64,000 bases of DNA from Begonia masoniana (taxonomy: Eukaryota; Streptophyta; Magnoliopsida; Cucurbitales; Begoniaceae), in the NCBI GenBank assembly GCA_022432975.1, contig CM039515.1:22834923-22898922 (forward strand). The letters are read 5' to 3'. Of the stretch, positions 21,496 through 32,292 are shown piece by piece. The translations under genes and the position numbers were made by a program. The first letter of the stretch is position 1, and each line of letters begins with the position of its first letter. Below the pieces are notes generated by a model. It searched no databases, was not told the DNA's origin, and worked only from the letters and a program-made list of their open reading frames with translations.

Positions 21496-23472
21496 ATCCA
21501 CCCTCCTTACAAAAATTTTGTCCTCAAAATTTTTGACCTTGTTATTTCTCAATGTACTTATCTCATCTCACCTACCCAATACCCTTACTCATCTATCGGT
21601 TATGCTCTAACCCGAATACTCACACGTTCACTAATTATAATCTAATTCATACCCTCAAACCCTTCTAACTGAATTTTCAACTCGATCTTTTTCTCTAGCT
21701 AAGTTCATCTTTTTCTACTTCTGTGTCTACTAAACACGCACAACCCACTACGACACTCTATGCTACCACAATCGAGTAATCCTAAGATACTAAGGAGTAC
21801 AATTCTTACCTCAAGTTTTACTATCCTCTATAAATTCTTAGATCAGGACTAACTCGTTCCTAACTCTTCACACAATACTCTAAATGGTGTACACATATCC
21901 TTAATGCCCATTGTCTTCAACCCCTTGAAGACTCTCAACTTAAATCCTATTAGTGAACATCATTTGGCTGAAATACCTATCGTGTAATCCACAGCCCTAA
22001 ATCTTCCTAACTAAGTTCACCTAGTCTCTTCCTTTTCTAATTCAGACACGTATCCATCAAACAATCTCAAACCTCCAAAGCCATCTTAATAGCGTAAGAC
22101 TAGAACCTACGGAGTAAACTTCTTACTCTTAGTTCTAGATTTCAAATTCCCTTCGATCTTACTATCTCATCTTACCCCTATTCCTCATTCTAATATCATT
22201 CCCATATTCCGAATTCTCACTACCTAAATTAATTCACTATACACTCGAAGTACTAACTTAGTTTTCATTCACTCCATTTTGGCAACTCTCTACGATTCTA
22301 AATTGGGTCATTCTAAACTATACACCCCAAACTGTACACCACAACGCTCAATAATCCCTACAATTATTGACTTCACTACACTTTTCTACATCTCTCAAAG
22401 TTTTCATTTTCCTAACTTGCTCCCTATAGCTTGAATATTTATACTTCCATTAACTTCAATTATCACCTATACTTTCAAACTTTTCCAAATTGATTCACAA
22501 TATCCTCTAAGTTCTTCAACTTCATATGAGGGCTAACTCTCTTATCCTAACTCTCTCTCTTAGTTAACTAATCTCTCTCATATGTCCGTCTCGAATCTAG
22601 AATTTAATCTCATCGTTCTTCTAGCTTACATCTCCCAACCTCTACTAATACTCGAGTTCATATTCACCTCTCCCGCTTAAGTTCGCCAACTATTAAGCTT
22701 ATTAATTCTATCCTAGTCTATTTACGACATCAGCAGTTTCGACTTCGTTACATACGAGTCAAACCCTCGAAACTTTCTAACTTAAACTTTATCCATAAGG
22801 CATGCTAAAGTTCTCCGACAAATTCTCATTATTCTCATTCAACAACTTTTATATCTCTTTAGATTGTATTCCACTCAACAGGTATGATCTAAATCTCAAA
22901 TCTTTCTATCTAATATTATTGCTATTTTCTTTCTATCTAATATTATTGCTATTTTCTTTTCCAAGGCTTTCTACCTTTATACACATACTTAATTTTCCTC
23001 CACCTTTAGACAAATATTTAATTTTCCTCCAGATTCATTCCAAAAATTTATAATTAATCTACTCTCTTTTACTTTTCCAACTCGGTTTCTCGATATTATC
23101 CTAAATTTCTTTACCACAAGTCACCCAACAACCTAAACTTGTTGTAGCTAACTTAACACCCTTACTCCCAATATCCTACTTATTCTCACGGATGCACCAT
23201 ACATCCCAACATTGCGTACCTTAGTCTACATCCCAAAACATCATCTTAATTCAAAAGACTCTACTTAATCAAGGCATCTAAATTTCTAATCCTTCTAATC
23301 ACGTACTCTCACACTCAACCACTCACGTACCTCATAATTTCATAGTAATGGCATTACAACGGTCTAAGGTGTCTCCCAACAATTTCATTTTCAAGTTCAA
23401 ACTTCTATCGAGTTCATCTTATCCTAATACTTTCTAGTACTCCCAAGGGTTTGCTAACTAGGGTCAAATGTC
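21496..23472 (-). other. Non-coding internal region of element G (LARD-type)
   Basis: No credible reading frame. As displayed it is very poor in G, so the sense (minus) strand is C-poor. It starts with the polypurine tract complement and TTTTGTCCTCAAAATTTTTG, like element C at 35945. An internal stretch at about 22727-22805 (ACTTCGTTACATAC, CTTTCTAACTTAA) aligns with C at about 38003-38075. The remainder is unassigned. Confidence 0.75.
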
Positions 23473-26400
23473 TAGAACGGTAGGGTTTATCTGTTATTGT
23501 TTTCCTTCGTATTGGGTTGCATTGTTTGGCTATGTCGTGTTGTTGAGTTACGTTGTTGTATTGTGTTGCATTGTTTGGTCGTGTTGTCGTGTTGTGTTGA
23601 GTCGGGTTGTTGAGTTGCATTGTGGTGTTGTGTTGCATTGTTTGGCATGATAATCGGTAAAGAGTAAGGCATCCTTTCGGGTGTGGGCAACTAAGGCACT
23701 TCGGTGCGGGCAACTAAGGCACTTCGGTGCGGGCAACTAAGGCACTTCGGTGCGGGCAACTAAGGCACTTCGGTGCGGGCAACTAAGGCACTTCGGTGCG
23801 GGCAACTAAGGCACTTCGGTGCGGGCAACTAAGGCACTTCGGTGCGGGCAACTAAGGCACTTCGGTGCGGGCAACTAAGGCACTTCGGTGCGGGCAACTA
23901 AGGCACTTCGGTGCGGGCAACTAAGGCACTTCGGTGCGGGCAACTAAGGCACTTCGGTGCGGGCAACTAAGGCACTTCGGTGCGGGCAACTAAGGCACTT
24001 CGGTGCGGGCAACTAAGGCACTTCGGTGCGGGCAACTAAGGCACTTCGGTGCGGGCAACTAAGGCACTTCGGTGCGGGCAACTAAGGCACTTCGGTGCGG
24101 GCAACTAAGGCACTTCGGTGCGGGCAACTAAGGCACTTCGGTGCGGGCAACTAAGGCACTTCGGTGCGGGCAACTAAGGCACTTCGGTGCGGGCAACTAA
24201 GGCACTTCGGTGCGGGCAACTAAGGCACTTCGGTGCGGGCAACTAAGGCACTTCGGTGCGGGCAACTAAGGCACTTCGGTGCGGGCAACTAAGGCACTTC
24301 GGTGCGGGCAACTAAGGCACTTCGGTGCGGGCAACTAAGGCACTTCGGTGCGGGCAACTAAGGCACTTCGGTGCGGGCAACTAAGGCACTTCGGTGCGGG
24401 CAACTAAGGCACTTCGGTGCGGGCAACTAAGGCACTTCGGTGCGGGCAACTAAGGCACTTCGGTGCGGGCAACTAAGGCACTTCGGTGCGGGCAACTAAG
24501 GCACTTCGGTGCGGGCAACTAAGGCACTTCGGTGCGGGCAACTAAGGCACTTCGGTGCGGGCAACTAAGGCACTTCGGTGCGGGCAACTAAGGCACTTCG
24601 GTGCGGGCAACTAAGGCACTTCGGTGCGGGCAACTAAGGCACTTCGGTGCGGGCAACTAAGGCACTTCGGTGCGGGCAACTAAGGCACTTCGGTGCGGGC
24701 AACTAAGGCACTTCGGTGCGGGCAACTAAGGCACTTCGGTGCGGGCAACTAAGGCACTTCGGTGCGGGCAACTAAGGCACTTCGGTGCGGGCAACTAAGG
24801 CACTTCGGTGCGGGCAACTAAGGCACTTCGGTGCGGGCAACTAAGGCACTTCGGTGCGGGCAACTAAGGCACTTCGGTGCGGGCAACTAAGGCACTTCGG
24901 TGCGGGCAACTAAGGCACTTCGGTGCGGGCAACTAAGGCACTTCGGTGCGGGCAACTAAGGCACTTCGGTGCGGGCAACTAAGGCACTTCGGTGCGGGCA
25001 ACTAAGGCACTTCGGTGCGGGCAACTAAGGCACTTCGGTGCGGGCAACTAAGGCACTTCGGTGCGGGCAACTAAGGCACTTCGGTGCGGGCAACTAAGGC
25101 ACTTCGGTGCGGGCAACTAAGGCACTTCGGTGCGGGCAACTAAGGCACTTCGGTGCGGGCAACTAAGGCACTTCGGTGCGGGCAACTAAGGCACTTCGGT
25201 GCGGGCAACTAAGGCACTTCGGTGCGGGCAACTAAGGCACTTCGGTGCGGGCAACTAAGGCACTTCGGTGCGGGCAACTAAGGCACTTCGGTGCGGGCAA
25301 CTAAGGCACTTCGGTGCGGGCAACTAAGGCACTTCGGTGCGGGCAACTAAGGCACTTCGGTGCGGGCAACTAAGGCACTTCGGTGCGGGCAACTAAGGCA
25401 CTTCGGTGCGGGCAACTAAGGCACTTCGGTGCGGGCAACTAAGGCACTTCGGTGCGGGCAACTAAGGCACTTCGGTGCGGGCAACTAAGGCACTTCGGTG
25501 TGGGCAACTAAGGCACTTCGGTGCGGGCAACTAAGGCACTTCGGTGCGGGCAACTAAGGCATCCCTTCGGGTGTGGGCAACTAGCATTGTTTGGTCGTTT
25601 TGTCGTGTTGTGTTGAGTCGGTTTGTTGAGTTGCATTGGGGTGTTGTGTTGCATTGTTTGGCATGATAATCGGTTAAAGAGTAAGATATCCCTTTCGATG
25701 CAGGCAGTTTTGTTAGGGTTGTGTTGTGTTGTCGTGTTGGGTGGTGTTGTGTTGTTGTGCTGCGTTGTCATATTGAGTGGTGTTGTGTTGTTGTGTTAGG
25801 GTTGTGTGAGGGTTGTGTGTGCATTGTGCTTGTTTATATTTGTTATCTCCTACTTGCTAAGCATAAGCTTACGTGTGTGTGTGTGTTCTGTAGAGTAGGT
25901 GACGACAGGAGTACAGGTTAGAGCTATGAGGAAAGCTAGGATTGGGACGCAGTCGTTGATGTACGCTGTATGCCGGTGCGGGCAGTTGTCGGGGTGCCTT
26001 GACCATGGTCTTCGTGGGATGTGGGTTTTGTCTTTTGGTAGTTTATTGTAAATGTCTGTTTGTAGAATTGATGGGAATGCATAACTTTCTTTTTGGTTGA
26101 TGTTTTGAGAGTTATGGTACAGCTATTTGTAATTGTTGTATATAGTCATAGTTAAGGGTGATGTGTCGCTCTATACTGTGGACTTTCTTCACTTAGGGAT
26201 GTTAGTATTTTAGTTTCCTTCTTTACTGCTATTTGGTGATTTTGTAAGTTACAAGTTAATGAGGAATATTCTGGATTGGTTGGGATTTATTCCTTTGCAG
26301 GTACCTAGCATTTTGGAGGAGCCATTTTCAGACGTTACTTTGCCGAAATTTTCAGGAAGGACGCCGTGGTGCTTAAAGGTTAGGATTAAGGAAAATTAGT

Positions 26401-26539
26401 GAGTCTAGGCAGCTAGGTATGACATAAGAGAGCTTCGAGAGATTTAGTTAAATTCTGCCGTGTTCAATTTTATTTAAATTATTGGGGTTAAAGTGAGCCA
26501 AGTAGCGCTCAGAGCTAGATCGGGTTCGGGGTCGTTACA
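23473..26539 (+). repeat. Element G 3' LTR remainder with array
   Basis: It matches the 5' LTR from 19659 to its end, with small substitutions, and ends GGGGTCGTTACA. It is longer because of the 81-copy array. The 5' part of this LTR lies inverted at 20950-21495. The putative intron 2 acceptor is GAGTAG/GTGAC (GTGTAG in the 5' LTR). Confidence 0.92.
23692..25554 (+). repeat. 23-bp minisatellite, 81 copies
   Basis: 1863 bp, exactly 81 units of 23 bp; the unit starts TAAGGCACTTCGG and ends TGCGGGCAAC. Reading all units I find one substitution (C to T at 25501). Diverged border units (TAAGGCATCCTTTCGG type) flank both sides. The sister 5' LTR has one unit. There are no spacers. Confidence 0.98.
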
Positions 26540-26544
26540 CATTT

Positions 26545-26973
26545 GACTAATAGTTTCATTATTTGCCATAGATAATAATTCGTATTCATATACAAGCATG
26601 CTTGACTTCTTTTCTTTTACTTTGTCAGTGCCCTCATATGTGATTTCAAGTAGATTCCATATTTTGTGAGCGTTATCACACCTTTGCACTCTATTGAATT
26701 CATCATTATTAAGAGAACAATATGACATGTTAATTAACCTAGCATTTAAGCTTAAACTACTTATCATTCTCATCATACTCAAAAGGAAAATTTGGAAAAT
26801 TCGTACCATTTTCAAGTTTAATTTGAGTATAAGGTCCATTTTAAATAATATGTCATAAATCATAATGCATAGATTGAATAAAAAATCTCATCTTAACTTT
26901 CCAATATGTGTAGTCATTACTATAAAAAAAGAGGCCTAAAGATAGATTGCCCCTCAAAATCTTAGCCATTCAT
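26545..26973 (-). pseudogene. gag: Ty1/copia gag N-terminal part
   Basis: The minus-strand ATG at 26973 lies about 65 nt after the primer site, followed by an immediate stop (MNG then TAA). The decayed frames read DFEGQSIFRP, NDYTYWKVKMRFFIQSMHYDL, FNRVQRCDNAHKIWNLLEIT and LVYEYELLSMANNETISQM, which are recognisable parts of copia Gag (capsid; UBN2-type). At least three stops or frameshifts break it. Element G is inserted right after the MANNETISQM region, and the gene continues at 19140. Confidence 0.88.
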
Positions 26974-27034
26974 ATTAAAATCCATGGAGATTTTCAAGAT
27001 AAAAATTTATAATTCAATCACAATAAAAACCTAA

Positions 27035-27052
27035 GACTTGCTCTGATACAAA
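27035..27052 (-). promoter_or_regulatory. Primer-binding site of the copia element
   Basis: Minus strand reads TTTGTATCAGAGCAAG, the common copia primer site TTTGGTATCAGAGC with one G lost. It sits between gag and the LTR. Confidence 0.7.
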
Positions 27053-27509
27053 TTAAAGGACCGAAATTAACCTAAGACGAGGGTGAATTAGGTTATATAA
27101 GCTTTTTTTTTGTGATTTAAACTTAATTGTTTGCAAGTTCAAATATTATAAATTCTCATATATGGATTTGTTAACTCTAATATGCAAGCAATATTAAGAG
27201 CAAAAAGTAAAGGAGTAAGATAAAAGGATGCAAACAATTTGGTAATGCAGTTTTGCCAACCTTGCCTACATTCGCACTTCAAGGTTCCTCCTTGAAGTTT
27301 CTTTGCACTAATGACCTTTCAATTATAATTTGCTGAGCTTCCAAACGTCAATCAGATGCCTCTCACTTTTTTCTTTCTCAGAGTGTTACCCTTGATTGTT
27401 TACCAATACAATAGAGAAGGTGTTTGAAGGTTAAAGCTTAAATACCCAAACTCTTACAAGTAGAAATCACAAATTATAATGACGGAGTTGGGTTAAGTAC
27501 GAGAGCGAG

Positions 27510-27594
<85 letters not shown>

Positions 27595-27973
27595 AAAAAC
27601 TTGGCAGCAATTTTGTAAGGATGTCTCTAGGTGAGTGTCCATCGAATAGCTACTAGACTCATGAAACATGCCATGGGCGTCCTCGATTTAAGTGTTTGGG
27701 TACCTCACCAAGCGTTCACATTTCTTAACTGGGCATCAACAAAAGCACAAATTTAAATTCTTCCGTCTAACCGGGACTTCCTCAAAATTCCTTGGATGCC
27801 AACACATGTCCTCGGGCATCCAAAGTGGATGTACTTAGCCAAAACATGTCTTCGGACTGGTCGTCCGTGATTGCTTCCATTTTACACTTGACTAGAGTCT
27901 ATGCTTCTGTATTCTTTCGTCAGGCATCCGCAACCAAGACATGCTCCTGAAACTCGACATTTTCAAGGCTTAC
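27053..27973 (-). repeat. Ty1/copia 5' LTR (approximate limits)
   Basis: The inner end, near 27053, reads AAAGGACCGAAATTAACC and GAGGGTGAATTAGGTTATA, and CAAGGTTCCTCCTTGAAG lies further in (27288); these are features common in plant copia LTRs. It contains the GA microsatellite. The outer end is placed just before the H LTR start at 27974; its exact end and TSD cannot be fixed. Confidence 0.6.
27501..27592 (+). repeat. (GA)n microsatellite
   Basis: About 92 bp, beginning with GAGAGC interruptions and then a pure GA run of about 75 bp, within the copia LTR. Confidence 0.97.
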
Positions 27974-28170
27974 TATAACACCCGACATTTTTGGTCATTT
28001 AATTGTCCCTAAAATTCACTGAACGGAATTAATTTTCTATAAATGTAATGAATATTTTATTGGAATTTGGACGCTGACGATTTTAGAGTTTAAGAAAATT
28101 AGAGTGAAAAAGAGAGAGTTAAAATGTGTGAGATTTTAAGTCGAAATAACAAAACTTATCGGAGAAACTT
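27974..28170 (+). mobile_element. Host LTR H, piece 1
   Basis: Starts TATAACACCCGACATTTTTG, like the TGTAACACCCGAC start of gypsy LTRs with G to A in the terminal TG. It runs to the S2 insertion. No coding sequence. Confidence 0.65.
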
Positions 28171-29179
28171 TGTAATACCCAGCTTGTACGGATTTCGAAA
28201 ATAATATATTATATTGTTATTTTATTATATAATGGCATTTTTGGTAAATATGTCAAATCAGGTCCGTTTCACGAAAAGAAAGTGTCACTACGATCCTAAC
28301 GATTAATAGGAATTTTAAGAAAATTATGGGAATTTTCGGAGATTAAACACTATATTCCGAGTAAATACACTTATCGTAATGTAAAAGACGTTCTCGTAAA
28401 AAAAATAGTAAACGAGGTTCGAATTGCGAACGGACAGTTTTAATAAATCCCAGATAATAAGTTGGACTTATTAGCGAAATATGGAAATTTGGAAAAGTCG
28501 AATCGTTGGACGATTAACGAACCGAATGACGAAACTTATATAAAAATCAAAGAAGGGCATTTTAGTAATTTTCAAGGTAAATATTATAAAATAGCTTAAA
28601 AACCTTTTCTCCTTCATTTTGTTTCTCTTCTGCGAATTCCAGAGAACGAATTCTCTGTTTCTCCCTTGCGATCTCCCTCTGGCCGCCGTCGTCTCCTCCC
28701 GTTCCGACCTCCGTTCGTTCCGTTTCCTTCACGTTTTCTCCTCCAATCAACGTTCTAGGTATGGACTATAGTTTTAGAACGTTTATTTTGAGTTTTCGAA
28801 GTTATACGTTTAGGGTTTTCGTTACGTTTTTGATTAAAAACGCGAATTAGGGTTCGTAATTAATAAGTTAGCCGTGATTAAGTATATATTGCATGTATTT
28901 GACGTTATTGGACGAAGTTAAATCAATTTGTGAAAATGTTAAAAATTGAGAAATTTAGGGTTTTCAAAAAAACATGTAAATCGAGAATTGAGGTGTCGAG
29001 CGTGTATTTGCTCGATGAAATAGCTCGATGAATGTGATTAAAGACTTTAGGAAGTTCTTTAGTTAAGGTTTTGACAATTTGGACGTTTATTAACTTAAAC
29101 TCGTTTTAACGTCAAATCCTTGTAAATTGCTTAGGTGAACAGCGCTCGTGGACGGAGCTTGAGCTGCTTTGGACACGAG

Positions 29180-30808
29180 GTAAGTTCTCGTGATCTTCTC
29201 TGGCCGATTGGCCTACACCGTACGTCGAATGTCGTCTCGAGGAGTTTTGGAGATGCTTTTTATTTAATTGTACTTGGTTTGGGTAGCTAGGTTTTAGGGG
29301 TTTATAGTTTACGCTTTACAGTCTTGATGGTACATGTTATTGTTTGTTTACTTTAAGATATTGAACTGTTCACGCATCACTTGTTTTAAAGAAAAGCATG
29401 AAAATGAACTTCTGCACAAAGTTTTAAAGATAACGTAAAGCATAGCATTGACCAAAAGGCTTATTGGCCGAAAGGCGTTAGGCACGGCTGTACGTGTTGG
29501 AAGCGTGCACCCCCCCCCGCTTTCTAGGCTGAAGAGGAGTAGCCGCCCGCTGGATGAGCTCTCTCTGGGTAGAGGGATAGGATCTCAGTGACACCTATTG
29601 TGCATTGCATCGTAAAGAAAATTAGCGTATTGGCCGAAAGGCGTATTGGCCGAAAGGCGTATTGGCCGAAAGGCGTATTGGCCGAAAGGCGTATTGGCCG
29701 AAAGGCGTATTGGCCGAAAGGCGTATTGGCCGAAAGGCGTATTGGCCGAAAGGCGTATTGGCCGAAAGGCGTATTGGCCGAAAGGCGTATTGGCCGAAAG
29801 GCGTATTGGCCGAAAGGCGTATTGGCCGAAAGGCGTATTGGCCGAAAGGCGTATTGGCCGAAAGGCGTATTGGCCGAAAGGCGTATTGGCCGAAAGGCGT
29901 ATTGGCCGAAAGGCGTATTGGCCGAAAGGCGTATTGGCCGAAAGGCGTATTGGCCGAAAGGCGTATTGGCCGAAAGGCGTATTGGCCGAAAGGCGTATTG
30001 GCCGAAAGGCGTATTGGCCGAAAGGCGTATTGGCCGAAAGGCGTATTGGCCGAAAGGCGTATTGGCCGAAAGGCGTATTGGCCGAAAGGCGTATTGGCCG
30101 AAAGGCGTATTGGCCGAAAGGCGTATTGGCCGAAAGGCGTATTGGCCGAAAGGCGTATTGGCCGAAAGGCGTATTGGCCGAAAGGCGTATTGGCCGAAAG
30201 GCGTATTGGCCGAAAGGCGTATTGGCCGAAAGGCGTATTGGCCGAAAGGCGTATTGGCCGAAAGGCGTATTGGCCGAAAGGCGTATTGGCCGAAAGGCGT
30301 ATTGGCCGAAAGGCGTATTGGCCGAAAGGCGTATTGGCCGAAAGGCGTATTGGCCGAAAGGCGTATTGGCCGAAAGGCGTATTGGCCGAAAGGCGTATTG
30401 GCCGAAAGGCGTATTGGCCGAAAGGCGTATTGGCCGAAAGGCGTATTGGCCGAAAGGCGTATTGGCCGAAAGGCGTATTGGCCGAAAGGCGTATTGGCCG
30501 AAAGGCGTATTGGCCGAAAGGCGTATTGGCCGAAAGGCGTATTGGCCGAAAGGCGTATTGGCCGAAAGGCGTATTGGCCGAAAGGCGTATTGGCCGAAAG
30601 GCGTATTGGCCGAAAGGCGTATTGCTAGGCTGAAAGAGTAGTCCGCCCGCTGGATGAGCTCTCTCTGGTTAGAGGGATAGGATCTCAGTGACCCTATTGT
30701 GCATTGCATCGTAAAGAAATATACATGATAATGAACTCATTTGCACAGCATGCTTTGCATTTACGAGTCTTACTGGGATTTCATCTCATAGTGTATTGTA
30801 TGGTGTAG
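29180..30808 (+). other. Putative leader intron 2 of S2
   Basis: Donor ACGAG/GTAAGT and acceptor TGGTGTAG/GTGAC, 1629 nt, of which 1000 are the 16-bp array. Flanking junctions match those of element A, where the equivalent is 607 nt. Confidence 0.5.
29625..30624 (+). repeat. 16-bp minisatellite, 62.5 copies
   Basis: Exactly 1000 bp of the unit GCGTATTGGCCGAAAG with no variant seen. The flanks are themselves duplicated: a block with GCTGGATGAGCTCTCTCTGG, GATCTCAGTGAC and TTGTGCATTGCATCGTAAAG occurs before (29549-29618) and after (30648-30717). A diverged seed, TTATTGGCCGAAAGGCGTTA, is at 29461-29480. Confidence 0.98.
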
Positions 30809-31354
30809 GTGACCTAGACATCGAGGCAGGTGAGGACGATGTCCCTCCTCCTGAGGCTTGAGTCCAGTTGACGGAGGATGACTGCGGTGGTGTGCTGGCG
30901 CAGTTGATGCTTAACCGACCCGTGGGGGAGTATGTATAGATTTTGGGATTATTGGGACATTTTGGGCTGATGTTTATATAGAAATTATAGGATGTTTGGT
31001 ACTGGTAGTGATAGGTTACGTTTTAACACTTTCAAACGTTTTGGAACTGTTTTGGGTGATTTTAAAATAGGTAGGTTTGTTTAGATTTTAAACATATCCA
31101 TGCAGTTCGGTTTCATGAAACTGTACATGGTTTTAAATACGTTTTGTGTCGATTTTTAGTGATAGACGGAGTGAAGTGTATGGTTGAATTGTATGTTAGT
31201 CATAAATATGTGCAGGGGGTATTTTGCTCTCTGGAATTCGGATTCCAGAGAGTAGATAGGTTGTTTTGCCCTCTGGAAATTCCAGAGAGCACTTGTAAAA
31301 TAAAAAACAGAGAAGAAGAGAAAACAGAAGGTGTGGCGAAAGATCGCATGAGGA

Positions 31355-31525
31355 GCGATCGCTGCATAGTGTGCAGCGATCAATCGCTGCAGCAAGCAGC
31401 GATTGGTCGCTGCTCGCTGCAGCAACTGCAGCGATCAGTCGCTGCAAAGCTGCAGCGACTGGTCGCCACTCGCTGCTCCTTATGCAGCGATCAGTCGCTG
31501 CATGTAGCAGCGACTGGTCGCTGCC
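31355..31525 (+). repeat. Hairpin-word cluster near S2 3' end
   Basis: Tandem short palindromes of the form TCGCTGCA...TGCAGCGA, separated by AGCGATCAG-like links. The same type of cluster occupies the same LTR position in A (2333-2463, 12154-12264) and S1 (6668-6826). Confidence 0.85.
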
Positions 31526-31784
31526 CCCTTTTTGTCACGGGCTGACAGTTTTGTCCTCCCATTTTAATTAAAGTTTTGTTTAATTGTTTTATAGTTTTTA
31601 ATTGTTTTATTAAATAGTTTTATGTTTGTTTTAAATGGTTTTAAACCTAGATTTCAATTCCGATTTCGATTCTGGTTTCGATATCGGTTTAGGTTCCGCC
31701 TAGAGTTTAGTTAAAGATATTAGGATAAAAAAAAAATAATATAGTACGGAAATACGGGTACAGTATTAGGGTCGCTACAAACTT

Positions 31785-32102
31785 TGATAAACCCATAGCC
31801 AAACACACCAACTATCACTCTCTCTCTCTCTCTCTCTCCACGTGGAGGAATGCATTCAACATAATGCTTCCCCCCTCCCCTCCCCTCTTTCTTCCTCCCA
31901 TTTTCTCCCTCTCTCTCTGCATTTTTCTCTCCAGGAGACGAGCTCTTTACACGACGACGCCGACGCCGACGTCGACGACGGAAGCCCTTCTCTCCTCAGA
32001 TTTCTTCTAGTTTCTTCGTTTAAAGTAACCCTGTACGTTAGTTAATGAGTTTAGGTTTTAGAAAACTCATAGATTTTATTCTAAAGCATGTTAGAACGTT
32101 AT
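31785..32102 (+). mobile_element. Host LTR H, piece 2 (CT-rich leader)
   Basis: It continues H after S2. A CT microsatellite (about 31818-31839) and CT-rich stretches are followed by GACGACGCCGACGCC and a TTCTTCTAGTTTCTTCG stretch, resembling the leader start of an LTR. No convincing reading frame. Confidence 0.6.
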
Positions 32103-32179
32103 TGTAACGACCCTTTTTCCCAGGAAGATATTGTTTGCTCTGGGGATTGGGCCGCAGCCCAATATCCTCCCCTCATGAC

Positions 32180-32292
32180 TTTGTTTGGCAAGGACTTCCC
32201 AGTCGGTAACCCAACCTGGTACTACTCTCGTCGAAGCACTTTTAACTTCAGAGTTCTTATGGGATCCGTTGCCAATTGTGCTCCAAAACGTG
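32180..32292 (-). other. 5S-rRNA-like domains of the Cassandra concatemer
   Basis: On the minus strand, CGGATCCCATAAGAACTC, box A-like AGTTAAAAGTGCTT and GGTTGGGTGACC (GGTTGGGTTACC in LTR1) are visible. Copies are at about 32180-32292, 32627-32739 and 33074-33186, at 447-bp spacing. The fourth LTR has none. Confidence 0.9.

Larger units (their letters stand above)
20950..23472 (-). other. Inverted segment of element G
   Basis: 20950-21495 is the reverse complement of the LTR start (19141-19620). It is followed on the plus strand by AATCCACCCTCCTTAC, the reverse of a polypurine tract, and then by internal sequence. Plus-strand LTR resumes at 23473, matching 19659. Re-inverting the block restores internal region, polypurine tract and a continuous 3' LTR, with only 38 bp (19621-19658) missing at one joint. 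The left junction reads GTAAGTACTTAC: two GTAAGTA motifs joined head to head, one from the LTR donor and one from the ACT/GTAAGTA after the primer site. Confidence 0.9.
19141..26539 (+). mobile_element. Element G: non-autonomous gypsy-type LTR element (LARD-like), rearranged
   Basis: 7399 bp with perfect TSD CATTT (19136-19140, 26540-26544), inside the copia gag. It has a 5' LTR (19141-20861), a primer site, an internal region without coding capacity, and a 3' LTR whose first 540 bp are inverted together with the internal region (20950-23472). The 3' LTR also has an 81-copy array that the 5' LTR lacks. No gag or pol is seen, so it depends on proteins in trans. LTR and internal sequence are related to element C. 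Confidence 0.92.
28171..31779 (+). mobile_element. Solo LTR S2 (element A family) with expanded array
   Basis: 3609 bp, TGTAATACCCAGC to AGGGTCGCTACA, perfect TSD AACTT (28166-28170, 31780-31784). Leader-like parts: intron 1 28759-29134, exon 2 29135-29179, intron 2 29180-30808. The conserved box ATCCATGCAGTTCG is at 31096-31109, the CTCTCTGGAATTCGG hairpin at 31227-31252, and the TCGCTGCA/TGCAGCGA cluster at 31355-31525. It is about 1.1 kb longer than element A LTRs because of the array. Confidence 0.95.

Noticed and set aside
23692..25554. CRISPR-like regular array
   Set aside because: Repeats are directly adjacent with no spacers, and the context is a plant LTR.
29585..30709. Long open frames (323-374 codons) on both strands over the 16-bp array
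   Set aside because: A 16-bp unit without stops reads through in several frames with a 48-bp super-period; the peptides are pure repeat translation.
31818..32045. Possible host-gene promoter and first exon (CT-rich, GACGACGCCGACG)
   Set aside because: It lies inside LTR H, whose other pieces show the LTR-type leader junctions; no extended frame follows.
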